DNA of 64,000 nucleotides. Origin: Streptomyces sp. NBC_01214. GTDB taxonomy: Bacteria > Actinomycetota > Actinomycetes > Streptomycetales > Streptomycetaceae. Under the pieces are notes generated by a model. The model did no database searches. It was not told the origin of the DNA and was given only the letters and a program-made list of their open reading frames with translations. Shown here one piece after another: positions 18,136 through 26,287 of the stretch; positions within the stretch are counted from its first letter, which is position 1, and every line of letters starts with the position of its first letter. Position numbers and translations under genes: made by a program. The stretch lies in contig NZ_JAPEOS010000001.1 of the NCBI RefSeq assembly GCF_026340975.1, positions 310,001 to 374,000 on the forward strand, read 5' to 3'.

Positions 18136-19113
18136 TCAGGCCGCGTGGGTGATCGTCACGTAGAGGTGCTCGTCGAGGATCTTGGCGAGGGACACCCCGG
18201 GCCGGCCGATCTCGGCGCACAGGGCCGCCTCGTCCAGACCGCCGCCCTCCTCCAGCACCGTACGCGCCCAGCTCCGGCCGAGCTCCAGGTGGCGGGCGAA
18301 GGCGGCCCCGTCCCGGACCCCGTGCAGCCTTTGCGCGATCGCCGCGTCCCACGGCATGACCGAGTCGGGCCGCAGGGCGTACAGGGCCTTGGCCGCGGCG
18401 GTCGGGCCGAGGCTGCGGCGGCCGATCGGCAGCGCCGCCAGTTCCTCGTAGGCGGCGGCGAACCGGGAGACCTCCCGCGGGGTGAGCCGGGCCAGCGGTG
18501 CGTGCGTCAGCGCGTGCCGCCCCCACCATGCGGCGAGCCCCGTGCCGAAGGTGTCGGGCTCGCCCTCGCGCGGGTAACGGATGCGGCAGCCCCAGGAGTT
18601 CAGCCAGCGGTGCAGGGCGCTGCGGTGCGCGGCGAGCGAGAGGTCGAGGGCGCCGCCGGTCTCCTCGCGCAGCGCCTGCCAGCTGTGGTCCACACCCGCG
18701 AAGCCGTTGAACACCGCTGCCGAGGCCCGCAGTTCGGCCAGTGAGGGCGCGGGCGGGAGCGGCGGCGCGGCCGGCGGGTCCAGGTGGGCGCGGGCGACCC
18801 TGGCGGGCACCACCATCCGCCAGGCCTCGGTGACCAGCTCCGTCAGCTCGCCCTCGTCCAGGGCTCCGAGGTGGGCCTCGGCCCAGTTGAAGCGCAGATC
18901 GGACTCCCGGGGCAGGAAGAACTTCTGCGGCTCGGCGGCGACGAGCGCCGCCCGTTCCTCCTTGGGGAAGGCGAAGCCCAGTTCGCTCTCGTCCCAGGAC
19001 AGGGCGAGATAGACGATCTTGCCGATCCGGAACTTCACCCGGTCCCGGATCAGGTGCTCCTCGGTCCTCGGCAGGCCCATCGCGAGCCGCCGTACGTCGT
19101 CGACCGTTGCCAC
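18136..19113 (-). CDS. MmcQ/YjbR-like protein with extra C-terminal domain
   Basis: The protein of about 325 residues starts with an MmcQ/YjbR domain (about 1-105: TVDDVRRLAMGLPRTEEH, KFRIGKIVYLAL). This fold resembles CyaY and is seen in DNA-binding and nucleotide-related proteins. The remaining 220 residues form a mostly helical domain that I do not recognise. The GTG at 19113 is chosen because AAGGAG lies six bases upstream; the ATG at 19131 overlaps that site. It is the last gene of the operon, 29 bases after the FAD oxidase gene. Its role could be protective or regulatory; nothing in the sequence shows catalysis. Confidence 0.6.
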   Translation of the reverse strand: MATVDDVRRLAMGLPRTEEHLIRDRVKFRIGKIVYLALSWDESELGFAFPKEERAALVAAEPQKFFLPRESDLRFNWAEAHLGALDEGELTELVTEAWRMVVPARVARAHLDPPAAPPLPPAPSLAELRASAAVFNGFAGVDHSWQALREETGGALDLSLAAHRSALHRWLNSWGCRIRYPREGEPDTFGTGLAAWWGRHALTHAPLARLTPREVSRFAAAYEELAALPIGRRSLGPTAAAKALYALRPDSVMPWDAAIAQRLHGVRDGAAFARHLELGRSWARTVLEEGGGLDEAALCAEIGRPGVSLAKILDEHLYVTITHAA

Positions 19114-19142
19114 GGCACGCTCCTTGCGCATCCGGCCGCCGC

Positions 19143-20288
19143 TCACCGTCCCGCGAGCTGCGGGGTGTGGACGTCCAGCGGTGGCCCGTCGAGCGCACCG
19201 AGGCCGATCAGCGACGGAGTCCTGCCGATCAGCCGGTCGGCCAGCGACCGCGCGATGAGCGGCGCGAACTTGAAGGATGTGCCACCGCAGGCCGCGTACG
19301 CGAATCCCGCGCCGCCCAGGGCGACCAGCAGCGGGCCGCCCGTCGGCGAGAAGGCCGAGTAGTAGGCGTCCTTGGCCGCGGTGACCCAGGCCGATCCGAA
19401 GCCGGGGAGGACGTCCCCGAACTCCTTCTCCAGCTTGCGCTGCCAGTACGGGTCGGTGGCGTGGTCGGTGATCGCGTCCACCACCCGGCAGGCGGTGGCA
19501 GAGGTCAGTTTGAGGGCCGTGCCCGCCACCGGCGGGATCAGCCAGGCTCCGCCCTCGGTGCCCAGGGCCGGTACGGCCGGAGTGACCGCCCAGGCCTGCG
19601 ACTGCTGCCGGGGCACCCGGCAGTAGAGGAGGGACTGCCGGTACAGGGTCAGCTGGTCGGAGACGCTCGGCGGCAGCAGGTCCCGGGACCAGGGGCCCAC
19701 GGCCACGAGCACCGCGTCGCTGCGCAGCACCCGCCCGTCCACCAGCCGTACGCTGCCGCTCTCGCCGTCGACGGCGGTCACGGCCCGGTGCTCGATCAGC
19801 TCGATGCCCCGCTGCCACTTCAGCCAGCCGACGCAGGCGGCGAGGACCCGTTCGGCGAGCAGTACGCCCGCCTCGTCCTCCAGTACCGCGCCGAGGCCGC
19901 CGCCCACGTGCAGGTGCGGATAGCGGTCGGCCAGGCCGGCCGCCGTCAGTTCCCTGGCGTGGCCTCCGGCGTCGGCGAGCATCGCCGCCGCGTCCGTCGC
20001 GGCCGCCGGCGGCAGCACGGTCAGCGAGCCGACCTGCTCGTAGAACCGCGTCAGGAACAGTTCTTCCAGTTCGACCCAGCGGTGGTGCGCACGCAGCGCG
20101 GCCGCCGTGGTCCGCGGGTCCGCCGGGTGCAGGGCCCGCAAGATCCGGTGCTGGTCGAAAGAGGTGGCCCTGCTGTGCGGGATGGGGCCTTGGTCCACGA
20201 CCGTGACCTTGTGTCCGTCGAGCACGCACTCGACCGCCGTGAGCAGGGCGATCACTCCGCCGCCCACTACCGTCACCCTCGTCGACAT
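19143..20288 (-). CDS. FAD-dependent amine/amino-acid oxidase (DAO family), putative hydrazine-releasing oxidase
   Basis: The 381-residue flavoprotein has the dinucleotide motif VVGGGVIALLTAVE at its N-terminus, the DAO-family core, a GPWSRDLLP motif and a C-terminal GGTSFKFAP segment. Relatives oxidise glycine, sarcosine or D-amino acids. In the s56-p1 and triacsin routes a DAO-type enzyme oxidatively cleaves the lysine-glycine hydrazine adduct to release hydrazinoacetic acid. Since the hydroxylase and the hydrazine synthetase parts are encoded in the same operon, this is the likely role here. The ATG at 20288 has GGAGGT five bases upstream. A general amino-acid oxidase is the alternative. 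Confidence 0.8.
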   Translation of the reverse strand: MSTRVTVVGGGVIALLTAVECVLDGHKVTVVDQGPIPHSRATSFDQHRILRALHPADPRTTAAALRAHHRWVELEELFLTRFYEQVGSLTVLPPAAATDAAAMLADAGGHARELTAAGLADRYPHLHVGGGLGAVLEDEAGVLLAERVLAACVGWLKWQRGIELIEHRAVTAVDGESGSVRLVDGRVLRSDAVLVAVGPWSRDLLPPSVSDQLTLYRQSLLYCRVPRQQSQAWAVTPAVPALGTEGGAWLIPPVAGTALKLTSATACRVVDAITDHATDPYWQRKLEKEFGDVLPGFGSAWVTAAKDAYYSAFSPTGGPLLVALGGAGFAYAACGGTSFKFAPLIARSLADRLIGRTPSLIGLGALDGPPLDVHTPQLAGR

Positions 20289-20324
20289 CACACACCTCCC
20301 TTCAGTTTTCGCCTGGCCGACGCA

Positions 20325-21596
20325 TCAGCTGTCGAGGACGATCGTGGTCAGTGCGGCCGCCTTGGCGAGGGACTCCTCGCAGCTCAGGAAGGTGTCTCCG
20401 GCGCAGATCAGGTTGGCGTAGCGGCTGAGGTAGCCCTCGGGCGGCAGCAGCAGCGTCACCCCGGGCGCCACCATCACGTTCGTCTCCAGCAGTCCCGGTA
20501 CGTCCGAGGGGGCGGGTACGTCGACCGAACGGACCGTGCCGTTCTGCGGCGGGTACAGGAAGCGGATCCCGACGGTGCGGGACTCGGTGGGGGTCCACTC
20601 GGGGCGGACGCCGGCGGCCACGTCCGCGGCCAGCTCCCCGGGCTCCACGCCGGTGGCGAGGCTGCCGAGGTAGGGGATGAGGTCGCCGCCGAGGCGGGCG
20701 TTCACCTCGATGATCACCGGGCCGCGGGTGGTGAGTTTGACCTCCGTGTGGGTGATCCCGTAGCCGATGCCCAGTTCCCGGTGGGCGTCCCGAAGGACGC
20801 CGAGCAGTTCCTCGTCGGCGAGCAGCGGGTCGGTGGCGCTGACCAGGTGGCCGGTCTCCTCGAAGTAGGGCGCGAGGCCCACTTCCTTGCGCGCGAGGAA
20901 GAGCGGGCTCCAGGCACCGTCGAAGACCACTCCGTCGATGCTGATCTCGGGGCCCATGACGCACTCCTCGACCAGCACCCCGCCCTCGTAGTCGCTGTTC
21001 CCGCCGCGGCTGGCGGCGTCGGCGACCTCGAAGGCCGCGCGCACCCCCTCCGGGCCGTCGACCCGGATGACGCCGATGCTCGCGCCCATGCCGCGGGGCT
21101 TGAGGACGACCGGGTAGCCGAAGGAGTCGGCCGTGGCGAGGGCCGCCTCGGCGTCGGTCACGTAGGCGAAGTGCGGCTGGGGCAGTCCGGCGGCGGTCAG
21201 CAGCTGCCGGGTGTGGTGCTTGTTGCGGCAGTTGTCGGCGCCGCGGGAGGTCAGGCCCGGCAGGCCGAGCCGCTCAGCCATCAGGGCGCAGGTCACCACG
21301 AGCGTCTCGTCGTAGCTGAACACGCCGACCACGCGGTGCTCGGCGGCCACCGCCTCGGCGGCTCTGATCAGCCCTTCCGTATCGGGCACCAGGCGGGCGC
21401 GGTCGAGCAGTTCCACCGTGGTGGAGCCGAGTACGTGACTCTCCTGCCAGGTGGGGTCCACCGCGTCCAGGATCCAGATCGGGCGGCGCCGGGCGGCGCC
21501 GGCGAGCAGGTACTCGCGGTAGGCGCGCTGTCCGCTGCCGACCAGGATCACCACGCCGTCATCGGTCGTCTTGGCGTCATCAGTCATCTTCGTCAC
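20325..21596 (-). CDS. ATP-grasp carboxylate-amine ligase
   Basis: The 423-residue ligase joins a carboxylate, activated as acyl phosphate, to an amine. Pre-ATP domain at about 10-110; central domain with PVVLKPRGMGASIG and the VLVEECVMGPEISID hinge; C-terminal metal-binding motif EVNARLGGDLIPYL. It is clearly paralogous to the ligase at 37012 (shared ARKxVGLAPxFEETGH and EVNARLGGDxIPYL), so the two probably act on related substrates. The GTG start overlaps the stop of the YbaK-like gene (GTGA). It is one of four intact ATP-grasp genes in the cluster and probably makes an amide bond in the product or in a protecting dipeptide. Confidence 0.88.
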   Translation of the reverse strand: MTKMTDDAKTTDDGVVILVGSGQRAYREYLLAGAARRRPIWILDAVDPTWQESHVLGSTTVELLDRARLVPDTEGLIRAAEAVAAEHRVVGVFSYDETLVVTCALMAERLGLPGLTSRGADNCRNKHHTRQLLTAAGLPQPHFAYVTDAEAALATADSFGYPVVLKPRGMGASIGVIRVDGPEGVRAAFEVADAASRGGNSDYEGGVLVEECVMGPEISIDGVVFDGAWSPLFLARKEVGLAPYFEETGHLVSATDPLLADEELLGVLRDAHRELGIGYGITHTEVKLTTRGPVIIEVNARLGGDLIPYLGSLATGVEPGELAADVAAGVRPEWTPTESRTVGIRFLYPPQNGTVRSVDVPAPSDVPGLLETNVMVAPGVTLLLPPEGYLSRYANLICAGDTFLSCEESLAKAAALTTIVLDS

Positions 21597-22096
21597 CTCG
21601 CGGAGTGGGTCAGGACCCGGTCGCCGGCCGTCGCGATCGCCGCGAGCTGCGGCTGGGCGATGGCCAGGTAGTCGGGGGTGGACAGGGCCACGGAACGGTC
21701 CAGGCGGGCCGCGTTGAAATAGATCTCTTCGGTGAGGATCAGGCCCTCGTCGACGACGAGGTGCAGATCGGGGTGGAAGCTGAGCGGCATCACCGTGCCG
21801 CAGACGCTGCCGGCCAGGCGCTCGGCGATCTCGGGCGTGGCGAACGCCGTCCGCCCACCGCCGAACAGCGCGCCGACCGCCTCCAGGTCGACCTGCCGGT
21901 CACCGGGAACCACCGCGAGCACGTACTTGCCGACCCGCTTGGTGATGCTCACGCGGACGACGATGCACTTGGCGGCCTGCTCCAGCGGGTGACCGCGCAG
22001 GACGCTCGCCAGGTCGGTCCGGCCCTCGGCCACGTGGTCGATCAGCCGGTAGCGGGCCTGATTGCTGTCGAGGAGGCCGATCAGTCGCTGGTACAT
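21593..22096 (-). CDS. YbaK/EbsC-type aminoacyl-tRNA deacylase
   Basis: The 167-residue protein has the YbaK fold: an N-terminal helix, the conserved Lys in AAKCIVVRV, the hydrophobic KYVLAVVPGDRQVDL strand, and a C-terminal glycine-rich region (CGTVMPLSF). Family members hydrolyse mischarged aminoacyl-tRNA, for example Cys- or Ala-tRNAPro. It is embedded in a biosynthetic operon with ATGA and GTGA overlaps on both sides. It could therefore clear tRNA charged with a non-proteinogenic intermediate (self-protection), or have been recruited to hydrolyse or transfer an acyl group in the pathway together with the MetRS-like protein. Family is clear; role is inference. Confidence 0.82.
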   Translation of the reverse strand: MYQRLIGLLDSNQARYRLIDHVAEGRTDLASVLRGHPLEQAAKCIVVRVSITKRVGKYVLAVVPGDRQVDLEAVGALFGGGRTAFATPEIAERLAGSVCGTVMPLSFHPDLHLVVDEGLILTEEIYFNAARLDRSVALSTPDYLAIAQPQLAAIATAGDRVLTHSAR

Positions 22097-23874
22097 CAGA
22101 GCACCTCGCCGACGTAGTGCCAGTCCTCGGGGTTGATCAGTCCGAAGGGGTTGATCGGAGCCACGCCCTTCAGGTTGTTGGCCACTTCCAGCAGGCGGAA
22201 GGGGAAGTTGGGCATCCAGATGACCGGGACCTGCTGCGCGATGTGGTCCTGGTAGGCGTACAGGTCCTCCAGGTCGTCGCTGACCACGGTGCGGGCGATC
22301 AGCTCGTCCGCCTTCGGGTCGCTGTAACTGCCGAAGTTCACCGAGGAGCCGGTCGAGTACAGCGCCTCGCCGGTCGGGTAGAAGCCGGGTCCGTAGCCCC
22401 AGCCGCCGTTCCAGTCGCTGAACTCCCACAGGCAGGGGCTGTCGGGGCCCGGGGTGCAGGTGGTGTCTTCCAGGACCAGGACGCTCGCCTCGACCTCGGT
22501 CAGCACGATCTCGATGCCCGCCTCGGCGGCGTCGGCGGCGAACTTGCGCATGACCGCGGTCAGCGTCTCGTGCCCCTGGGCGTACCGCATCGAGAACCGC
22601 AGCGGGGTGCCGGCCGGGATGCCCTCGCCCGCCTCTCCCGCTCCGGTGCCCTCGCGGACGCACAGCGCCGGGGTGGTGCTGGTGTCCCAGCCGTTCTCGG
22701 CCAGGAAGGCGCGGGCCCTCTCGACGTCGAAGGGGTACGGGTCCGCGTGCGCGGCGGGCGAGAGCAGCGGGCTGTCGGGCAGGGCCGGGATGGGTCCGGT
22801 GGTCGGGTAGCCGTAGCCCTTGTAGACGTCGCGGATGGCGCCCCGGGAGTCCAGGCAGGACTGGAGGGCCTGGCGGAAGTAGAGCTGCTTGAAGATCTTT
22901 CCGGCAACGGTGGGGTTGTTGAAGTTGATCGGGAAGTAATGGATCTTGTAAGTGAGTTGGGGGACGAGGTCGTAGTGCTCGCCGAGCGGGTTGGGCCCGC
23001 CGACCAGCGGGTCCTCGGCCGGCTCGGTGACCTCGTCGAAGGGCAGGAAGCCGATCTGCACGCCGCCTTGCGCCCCGGGGCCGCGGCGGAGCATCTCGTA
23101 CTGCTCGGTGTCCGAACCGGTGGGCACGAGCCGGAACTCGTCCAGGTAGGGCTTGTTGGGGCCGGAGTAGGTCTCGTTCGGTACCAGGACGGCCTCGCCC
23201 GAGACGCCGTCGATCGTGTAACTGCTCAGCTTCCAGGGTCCGTTGACCACGCTCCAGACGGGGCTGGTGTCCCAGCCCTTGCGCTCGTCGTTGCAGGCCC
23301 GCAGGTAGGCGTAGACCGCGGAGGCCTGCGCCGGGTCGTGGGTGGCGTCGGCCGGCCGGTCGTCGGCGGTGCGGTCCCAGGCCTTCGGCAGCGGGGTGAT
23401 GGTGCTGAACTGGTTCATCAGCACCCAGTTGTGCGAGTAGGCGCGGTCGAAGGTGAAGCTGACCTTGTCCTCGGCGACCTTCTCGTAGCCGGTCAGGTTG
23501 TCGGGGAAGAACCCCGGCGTGTACCCGCCGAAGCTGTCCTTCTCGGCCTCCAGGAGGTGCATCCACAGCATCACGTCGTCGGCGTTGACCGTCTCGCCGT
23601 TCGACCAGGCGTAGGGCTTGATCGTGATCGTCGCCGTGCGGCCGTCCTCGCTCCACTCGGGGGGTTCGGCGAGGCTGCGCTCGTAGTCGACGGTCGGCTG
23701 GCCGCCGGTGCCGTACCAGTACAGCGGCCGGTACATCAGGGTCTGGAACTCGTGCAGGTTGGCCACCCCGTAGTACTCGCCCGGGGTGAAGGGGAAGATG
23801 AAGACCGGGCTGAAGCCGCTGGTGCAGGCCCAGGTCACGCTGCCCCCGCGGAGCGGGGTGGTGGGCGGGGTCAT
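22096..23874 (-). CDS. Peptide-binding (SBP_bac_5-like) protein lacking a signal peptide
   Basis: The 592-residue protein aligns by pattern with extracellular solute-binding family 5 (DppA/OppA): N-terminal GGSVTWACTSGFSP, LYRPL-like MYRPLYWYG, an AWSNGETVNADDVMLWM segment, and the HYFPINFNNP and FRQALQSCLD motifs. It lacks both a hydrophobic signal sequence and a lipobox; the protein starts MTPPTTPLRGGSV. No ABC permease or ATPase gene is nearby. It is therefore predicted to be cytoplasmic, perhaps as a product-binding (immunity) or carrier protein. It is translationally coupled to both neighbours. Confidence 0.82.
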   Translation of the reverse strand: MTPPTTPLRGGSVTWACTSGFSPVFIFPFTPGEYYGVANLHEFQTLMYRPLYWYGTGGQPTVDYERSLAEPPEWSEDGRTATITIKPYAWSNGETVNADDVMLWMHLLEAEKDSFGGYTPGFFPDNLTGYEKVAEDKVSFTFDRAYSHNWVLMNQFSTITPLPKAWDRTADDRPADATHDPAQASAVYAYLRACNDERKGWDTSPVWSVVNGPWKLSSYTIDGVSGEAVLVPNETYSGPNKPYLDEFRLVPTGSDTEQYEMLRRGPGAQGGVQIGFLPFDEVTEPAEDPLVGGPNPLGEHYDLVPQLTYKIHYFPINFNNPTVAGKIFKQLYFRQALQSCLDSRGAIRDVYKGYGYPTTGPIPALPDSPLLSPAAHADPYPFDVERARAFLAENGWDTSTTPALCVREGTGAGEAGEGIPAGTPLRFSMRYAQGHETLTAVMRKFAADAAEAGIEIVLTEVEASVLVLEDTTCTPGPDSPCLWEFSDWNGGWGYGPGFYPTGEALYSTGSSVNFGSYSDPKADELIARTVVSDDLEDLYAYQDHIAQQVPVIWMPNFPFRLLEVANNLKGVAPINPFGLINPEDWHYVGEVL

Positions 23875-24206
23875 GTCCTTACCTCCTCCAGTGCGGATTC
23901 ACCGCTGTCCGAGTGGGCTCCGTAGCGCTCCCAGCGCTCGTTGAGCCGGATCCGTCCGTCGTCCAGGAATTCGGGGGTGCTCCAGCACCGTCCTGCGACC
24001 ACCTCGCCGTTCGCGAGGACCATCGTGTAGGCGAATTCGAGGTTCCCGTCGGGCTCCACGCGCCCGTTGAGCGAGCCCCTGCGGACGTCGCCCCCGTCGA
24101 AGTCGGCCCAGAGCAGGTCGCCGTCCTGGCGGTAGTGGCCGACGGGGGCGTCCTCGCCCGCCGGGTAACCGGTGTTGCGGAAACTTCTGCCGTCGTAATC
24201 GATCAC
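23871..24206 (-). CDS. Small beta-rich protein of unknown function
   Basis: The 111-residue protein has short repeated beta strands with Tyr/Gly/Asp turns (GRSFRN, GHYRQDGDLLWADF, GSLNGRVEPDGNLEFAYT, RLNERWERYG), the appearance of a lipocalin-like or MORN-like beta sheet. Relatives carry the automatic name N-acetylglutamate synthase, which nothing here supports: there is no GNAT acetyl-CoA motif. The GTG at 24206 overlaps the preceding DDAH stop (GTGA) and has AGGAG upstream; an ATG at 24233 is the other option. Operon position suggests a role in the pathway or in resistance. Confidence 0.65.
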   Translation of the reverse strand: MIDYDGRSFRNTGYPAGEDAPVGHYRQDGDLLWADFDGGDVRRGSLNGRVEPDGNLEFAYTMVLANGEVVAGRCWSTPEFLDDGRIRLNERWERYGAHSDSGESALEEVRT

Positions 24207-25027
24207 GGGCGTCGTATCTCCTGAGTGATGCATTTGACCGCGCCACCGGCCTTCAGCAGTTCGGACATGTCCACTGCGTGCACCGCGAAGCCGCGCTCGC
24301 GCAGCTCGCCGATCAGGTGCGTGGCGGTCTCCGTCACCACCACGTTCAGTCCGTCGCTCACCGCGTTCAGGCCGAAGGCGTCGGCGTCTTCACGGGTGGC
24401 GAGGATCGCGTCCGGGTACAGCTCCCGCAGCACCTCCTGGCTCTCTTCGGAGAAGGCGGCGGGGTAGTACGCCACCAGGTCCTCGTCGAGGACGAACAGC
24501 GCGGTGTCCAGGTGGTAGAAGCGGGGGTCGGTCAGGGTCAGGCCGACCACCGGCAGGCCGAAGAACGCGGCGAGCTCCTCGTGCGCGCCGGGGTCGCTAC
24601 GGAATCCCGCGCCGGCCAGGATCCGCCGGCCGGCGGGGGCGAAGTCGCCCTCGCCCTCGTTGACGTACTGCGGGAGGTGGACGTCGGTGTAGCCGCGGGC
24701 CTCGAACCAGGCCCGGTGGGCGTCCGCCTCGGCCGCCCGTTCCTGGTGGCGGAACTTCGCGATCAGCACCTTGCCGTCGACCACGGTGGCGCCGTTGGCG
24801 GAGAACACCATGTCCGGCAGGCCCGGCACCGGGTCGATGAAGGAGACCTCGTGCCCGAACCCGAGGTAGAGGTCCCTGATCCGCTCCCACTGGGCGAGCG
24901 CCAGGTCGGCGTCCATGGGCTTCTCGGGGTTCATCCACGGGTTGATCGCGTAGGTCACCTCGAAGTGGGTCGGCCGGCACATCAGGTAGTGCCGCCGGGT
25001 GGCCGTGCGCCGCGGGGTCTCAGCCAT
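24203..25027 (-). CDS. DDAH-type guanidine-modifying hydrolase (dimethylargininase family), copy 1
   Basis: The 274-residue enzyme of the pentein superfamily hydrolyses methylated arginine to citrulline and an amine, or acts on related guanidines. It has the NPWMNPEKPMDADLALAQW N-terminal motif, an FSANGATVVDGKVL segment, acidic NEGEGD, the catalytic His in FYHLDTAL and the catalytic Cys in VKCITQEI near the C-terminus. It overlaps the upstream ATP-grasp gene by 8 bases. A paralogue lies at 31294 in the divergent operon. Because the cluster also encodes a SznE-like arginine N-methyltransferase, Nω-methylarginine is an obvious candidate substrate, but a nitrosated or hydroxylated derivative is equally possible. 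Confidence 0.87.
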   Translation of the reverse strand: MAETPRRTATRRHYLMCRPTHFEVTYAINPWMNPEKPMDADLALAQWERIRDLYLGFGHEVSFIDPVPGLPDMVFSANGATVVDGKVLIAKFRHQERAAEADAHRAWFEARGYTDVHLPQYVNEGEGDFAPAGRRILAGAGFRSDPGAHEELAAFFGLPVVGLTLTDPRFYHLDTALFVLDEDLVAYYPAAFSEESQEVLRELYPDAILATREDADAFGLNAVSDGLNVVVTETATHLIGELRERGFAVHAVDMSELLKAGGAVKCITQEIRRP

Positions 25028-26273
25028 GCTCCGGGCTCATCTCGGTGCGGATGCGGCCGGCCGCGACGTGCGCGGTGGTCAGCGCCTCCGTCAGGGAGGT
25101 GCCGGTGGCGCCGATGAAGCCGAGGATGTTGTTGCCCGCCGGCGGGCGCTTGATGACGGTCCCCGGCGTGGCCGTGATCTTCAGGAAGAACAGCGCCGGG
25201 TCCTCGGCGACCTCGGTCGGCACCTCGATGGACTCGACCGTTCCCGCCCCGCTGATCAAGCACATCGCGGCGGTGTGCACACCGGTCGGCGCGTAGTGCG
25301 AGACGTCGGGCCGGATGCCGCGCGCCACGTCGGACACGCACCGGATGGGGTCGTGGCCGGCGCTGATCCGCGCCATGTGGTCGAGACCGCCGCCGCCGGG
25401 ACGGATCGCTATCTCCAGGATGAAGGGCGCGCCCTGGTGGAACCTCACCTCGGCGTGCAGCACGGACCGGCGCAGTCCCTGGGCGTGCGCCGCGTCCCGG
25501 ACCACCTCGTGGACCGCGGCGATCTGCTCGGGGGTCAGGGAGCTCGGCGCGTGGTGGACGTCGTCGTCGAAGGTCCCGCTCTCGACGGTGATCCGGTCCA
25601 CGATGGAGCCGAGGTACACCTCGTCGTCCCAGGCCAGCGCCTCGATGAGGTGCTCGTGGCCGTCGAGGTAGCCCTCGACGATGATCCCGTTCGGGCCGAG
25701 GTCCAGTCCGTCGGCCTCCATCAGCGCCCAGGTCATGGTCTCGATGCCCGAGGTGGCGTCCGCGAAGCGGGCCCGCATCTCCTCGGCGTCGTCGACCTTG
25801 AACACGAAGTTGCTGGCGGCGCCCAGGGTGGGCTTCAGGATCAGCGGGTAGCCGAGCTCCTCACCGGCCGTCAGGGCGGCCTCGACGTCGGGGGCGTAGC
25901 GGAAGCCGGGGTGCGCGGCGCTGCCGCGCTCGTGGGCCTGTCGCATCAGCAGCTTGTTGCGGCTGGTCCGGGCGGCTTCGAAGCCGATGCTCGGCAGTCC
26001 GAGCGCTTCGGCGACGACCGCCACCGTGACGACCCCGGACTCCGAGAAGGTCAGGACCCCCTCGAACTCCTCCTCCGCGTGCCAGACCTTGGCGGCGGTG
26101 ACGATGTCCTCGATCTGCTTGGAGCCGGCCATCCGGTAGCGCTCCGCGGGCCAGAAGTCCTCGGTGCCGATGCCGTTGAGTACGTGGACCTCGGCCCCGA
26201 GGGCCTCGATCTGCTGGTAGCGCGAGACGTAGTAGGTGGCGTTCTGGCTGGCCTCGATGGCGAGCAGCTTCAT
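25020..26273 (-). CDS. ATP-grasp carboxylate-amine ligase
   Basis: The 417-residue ligase starts MKLLAIEASQNATYY. It has a pre-ATP domain (about 1-105), an ATP-binding strand PLILKPTLGAASN, the hinge GIIVEGYLDGHEH, and a C-terminal metal-binding region FILEIAIRPGGGG, in which the usual ExNxR reads EIAIR. Similar replacements occur in some L-amino-acid ligases, so activity is not excluded. It is more distant from the pair at 20325/37012, suggesting a different substrate. It is translated together with the DDAH-type gene (8-base overlap) and follows the MFS gene by 14 bases. Confidence 0.85.
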   Translation of the reverse strand: MKLLAIEASQNATYYVSRYQQIEALGAEVHVLNGIGTEDFWPAERYRMAGSKQIEDIVTAAKVWHAEEEFEGVLTFSESGVVTVAVVAEALGLPSIGFEAARTSRNKLLMRQAHERGSAAHPGFRYAPDVEAALTAGEELGYPLILKPTLGAASNFVFKVDDAEEMRARFADATSGIETMTWALMEADGLDLGPNGIIVEGYLDGHEHLIEALAWDDEVYLGSIVDRITVESGTFDDDVHHAPSSLTPEQIAAVHEVVRDAAHAQGLRRSVLHAEVRFHQGAPFILEIAIRPGGGGLDHMARISAGHDPIRCVSDVARGIRPDVSHYAPTGVHTAAMCLISGAGTVESIEVPTEVAEDPALFFLKITATPGTVIKRPPAGNNILGFIGATGTSLTEALTTAHVAAGRIRTEMSPEHG

Positions 26274-26287
26274 CTGTGCTCCTCCCC

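Noticed and set aside
23871..24206. N-acetylglutamate synthase (name commonly given to relatives)
   Set aside because: The 111-residue beta-rich protein has no acetyltransferase motif.
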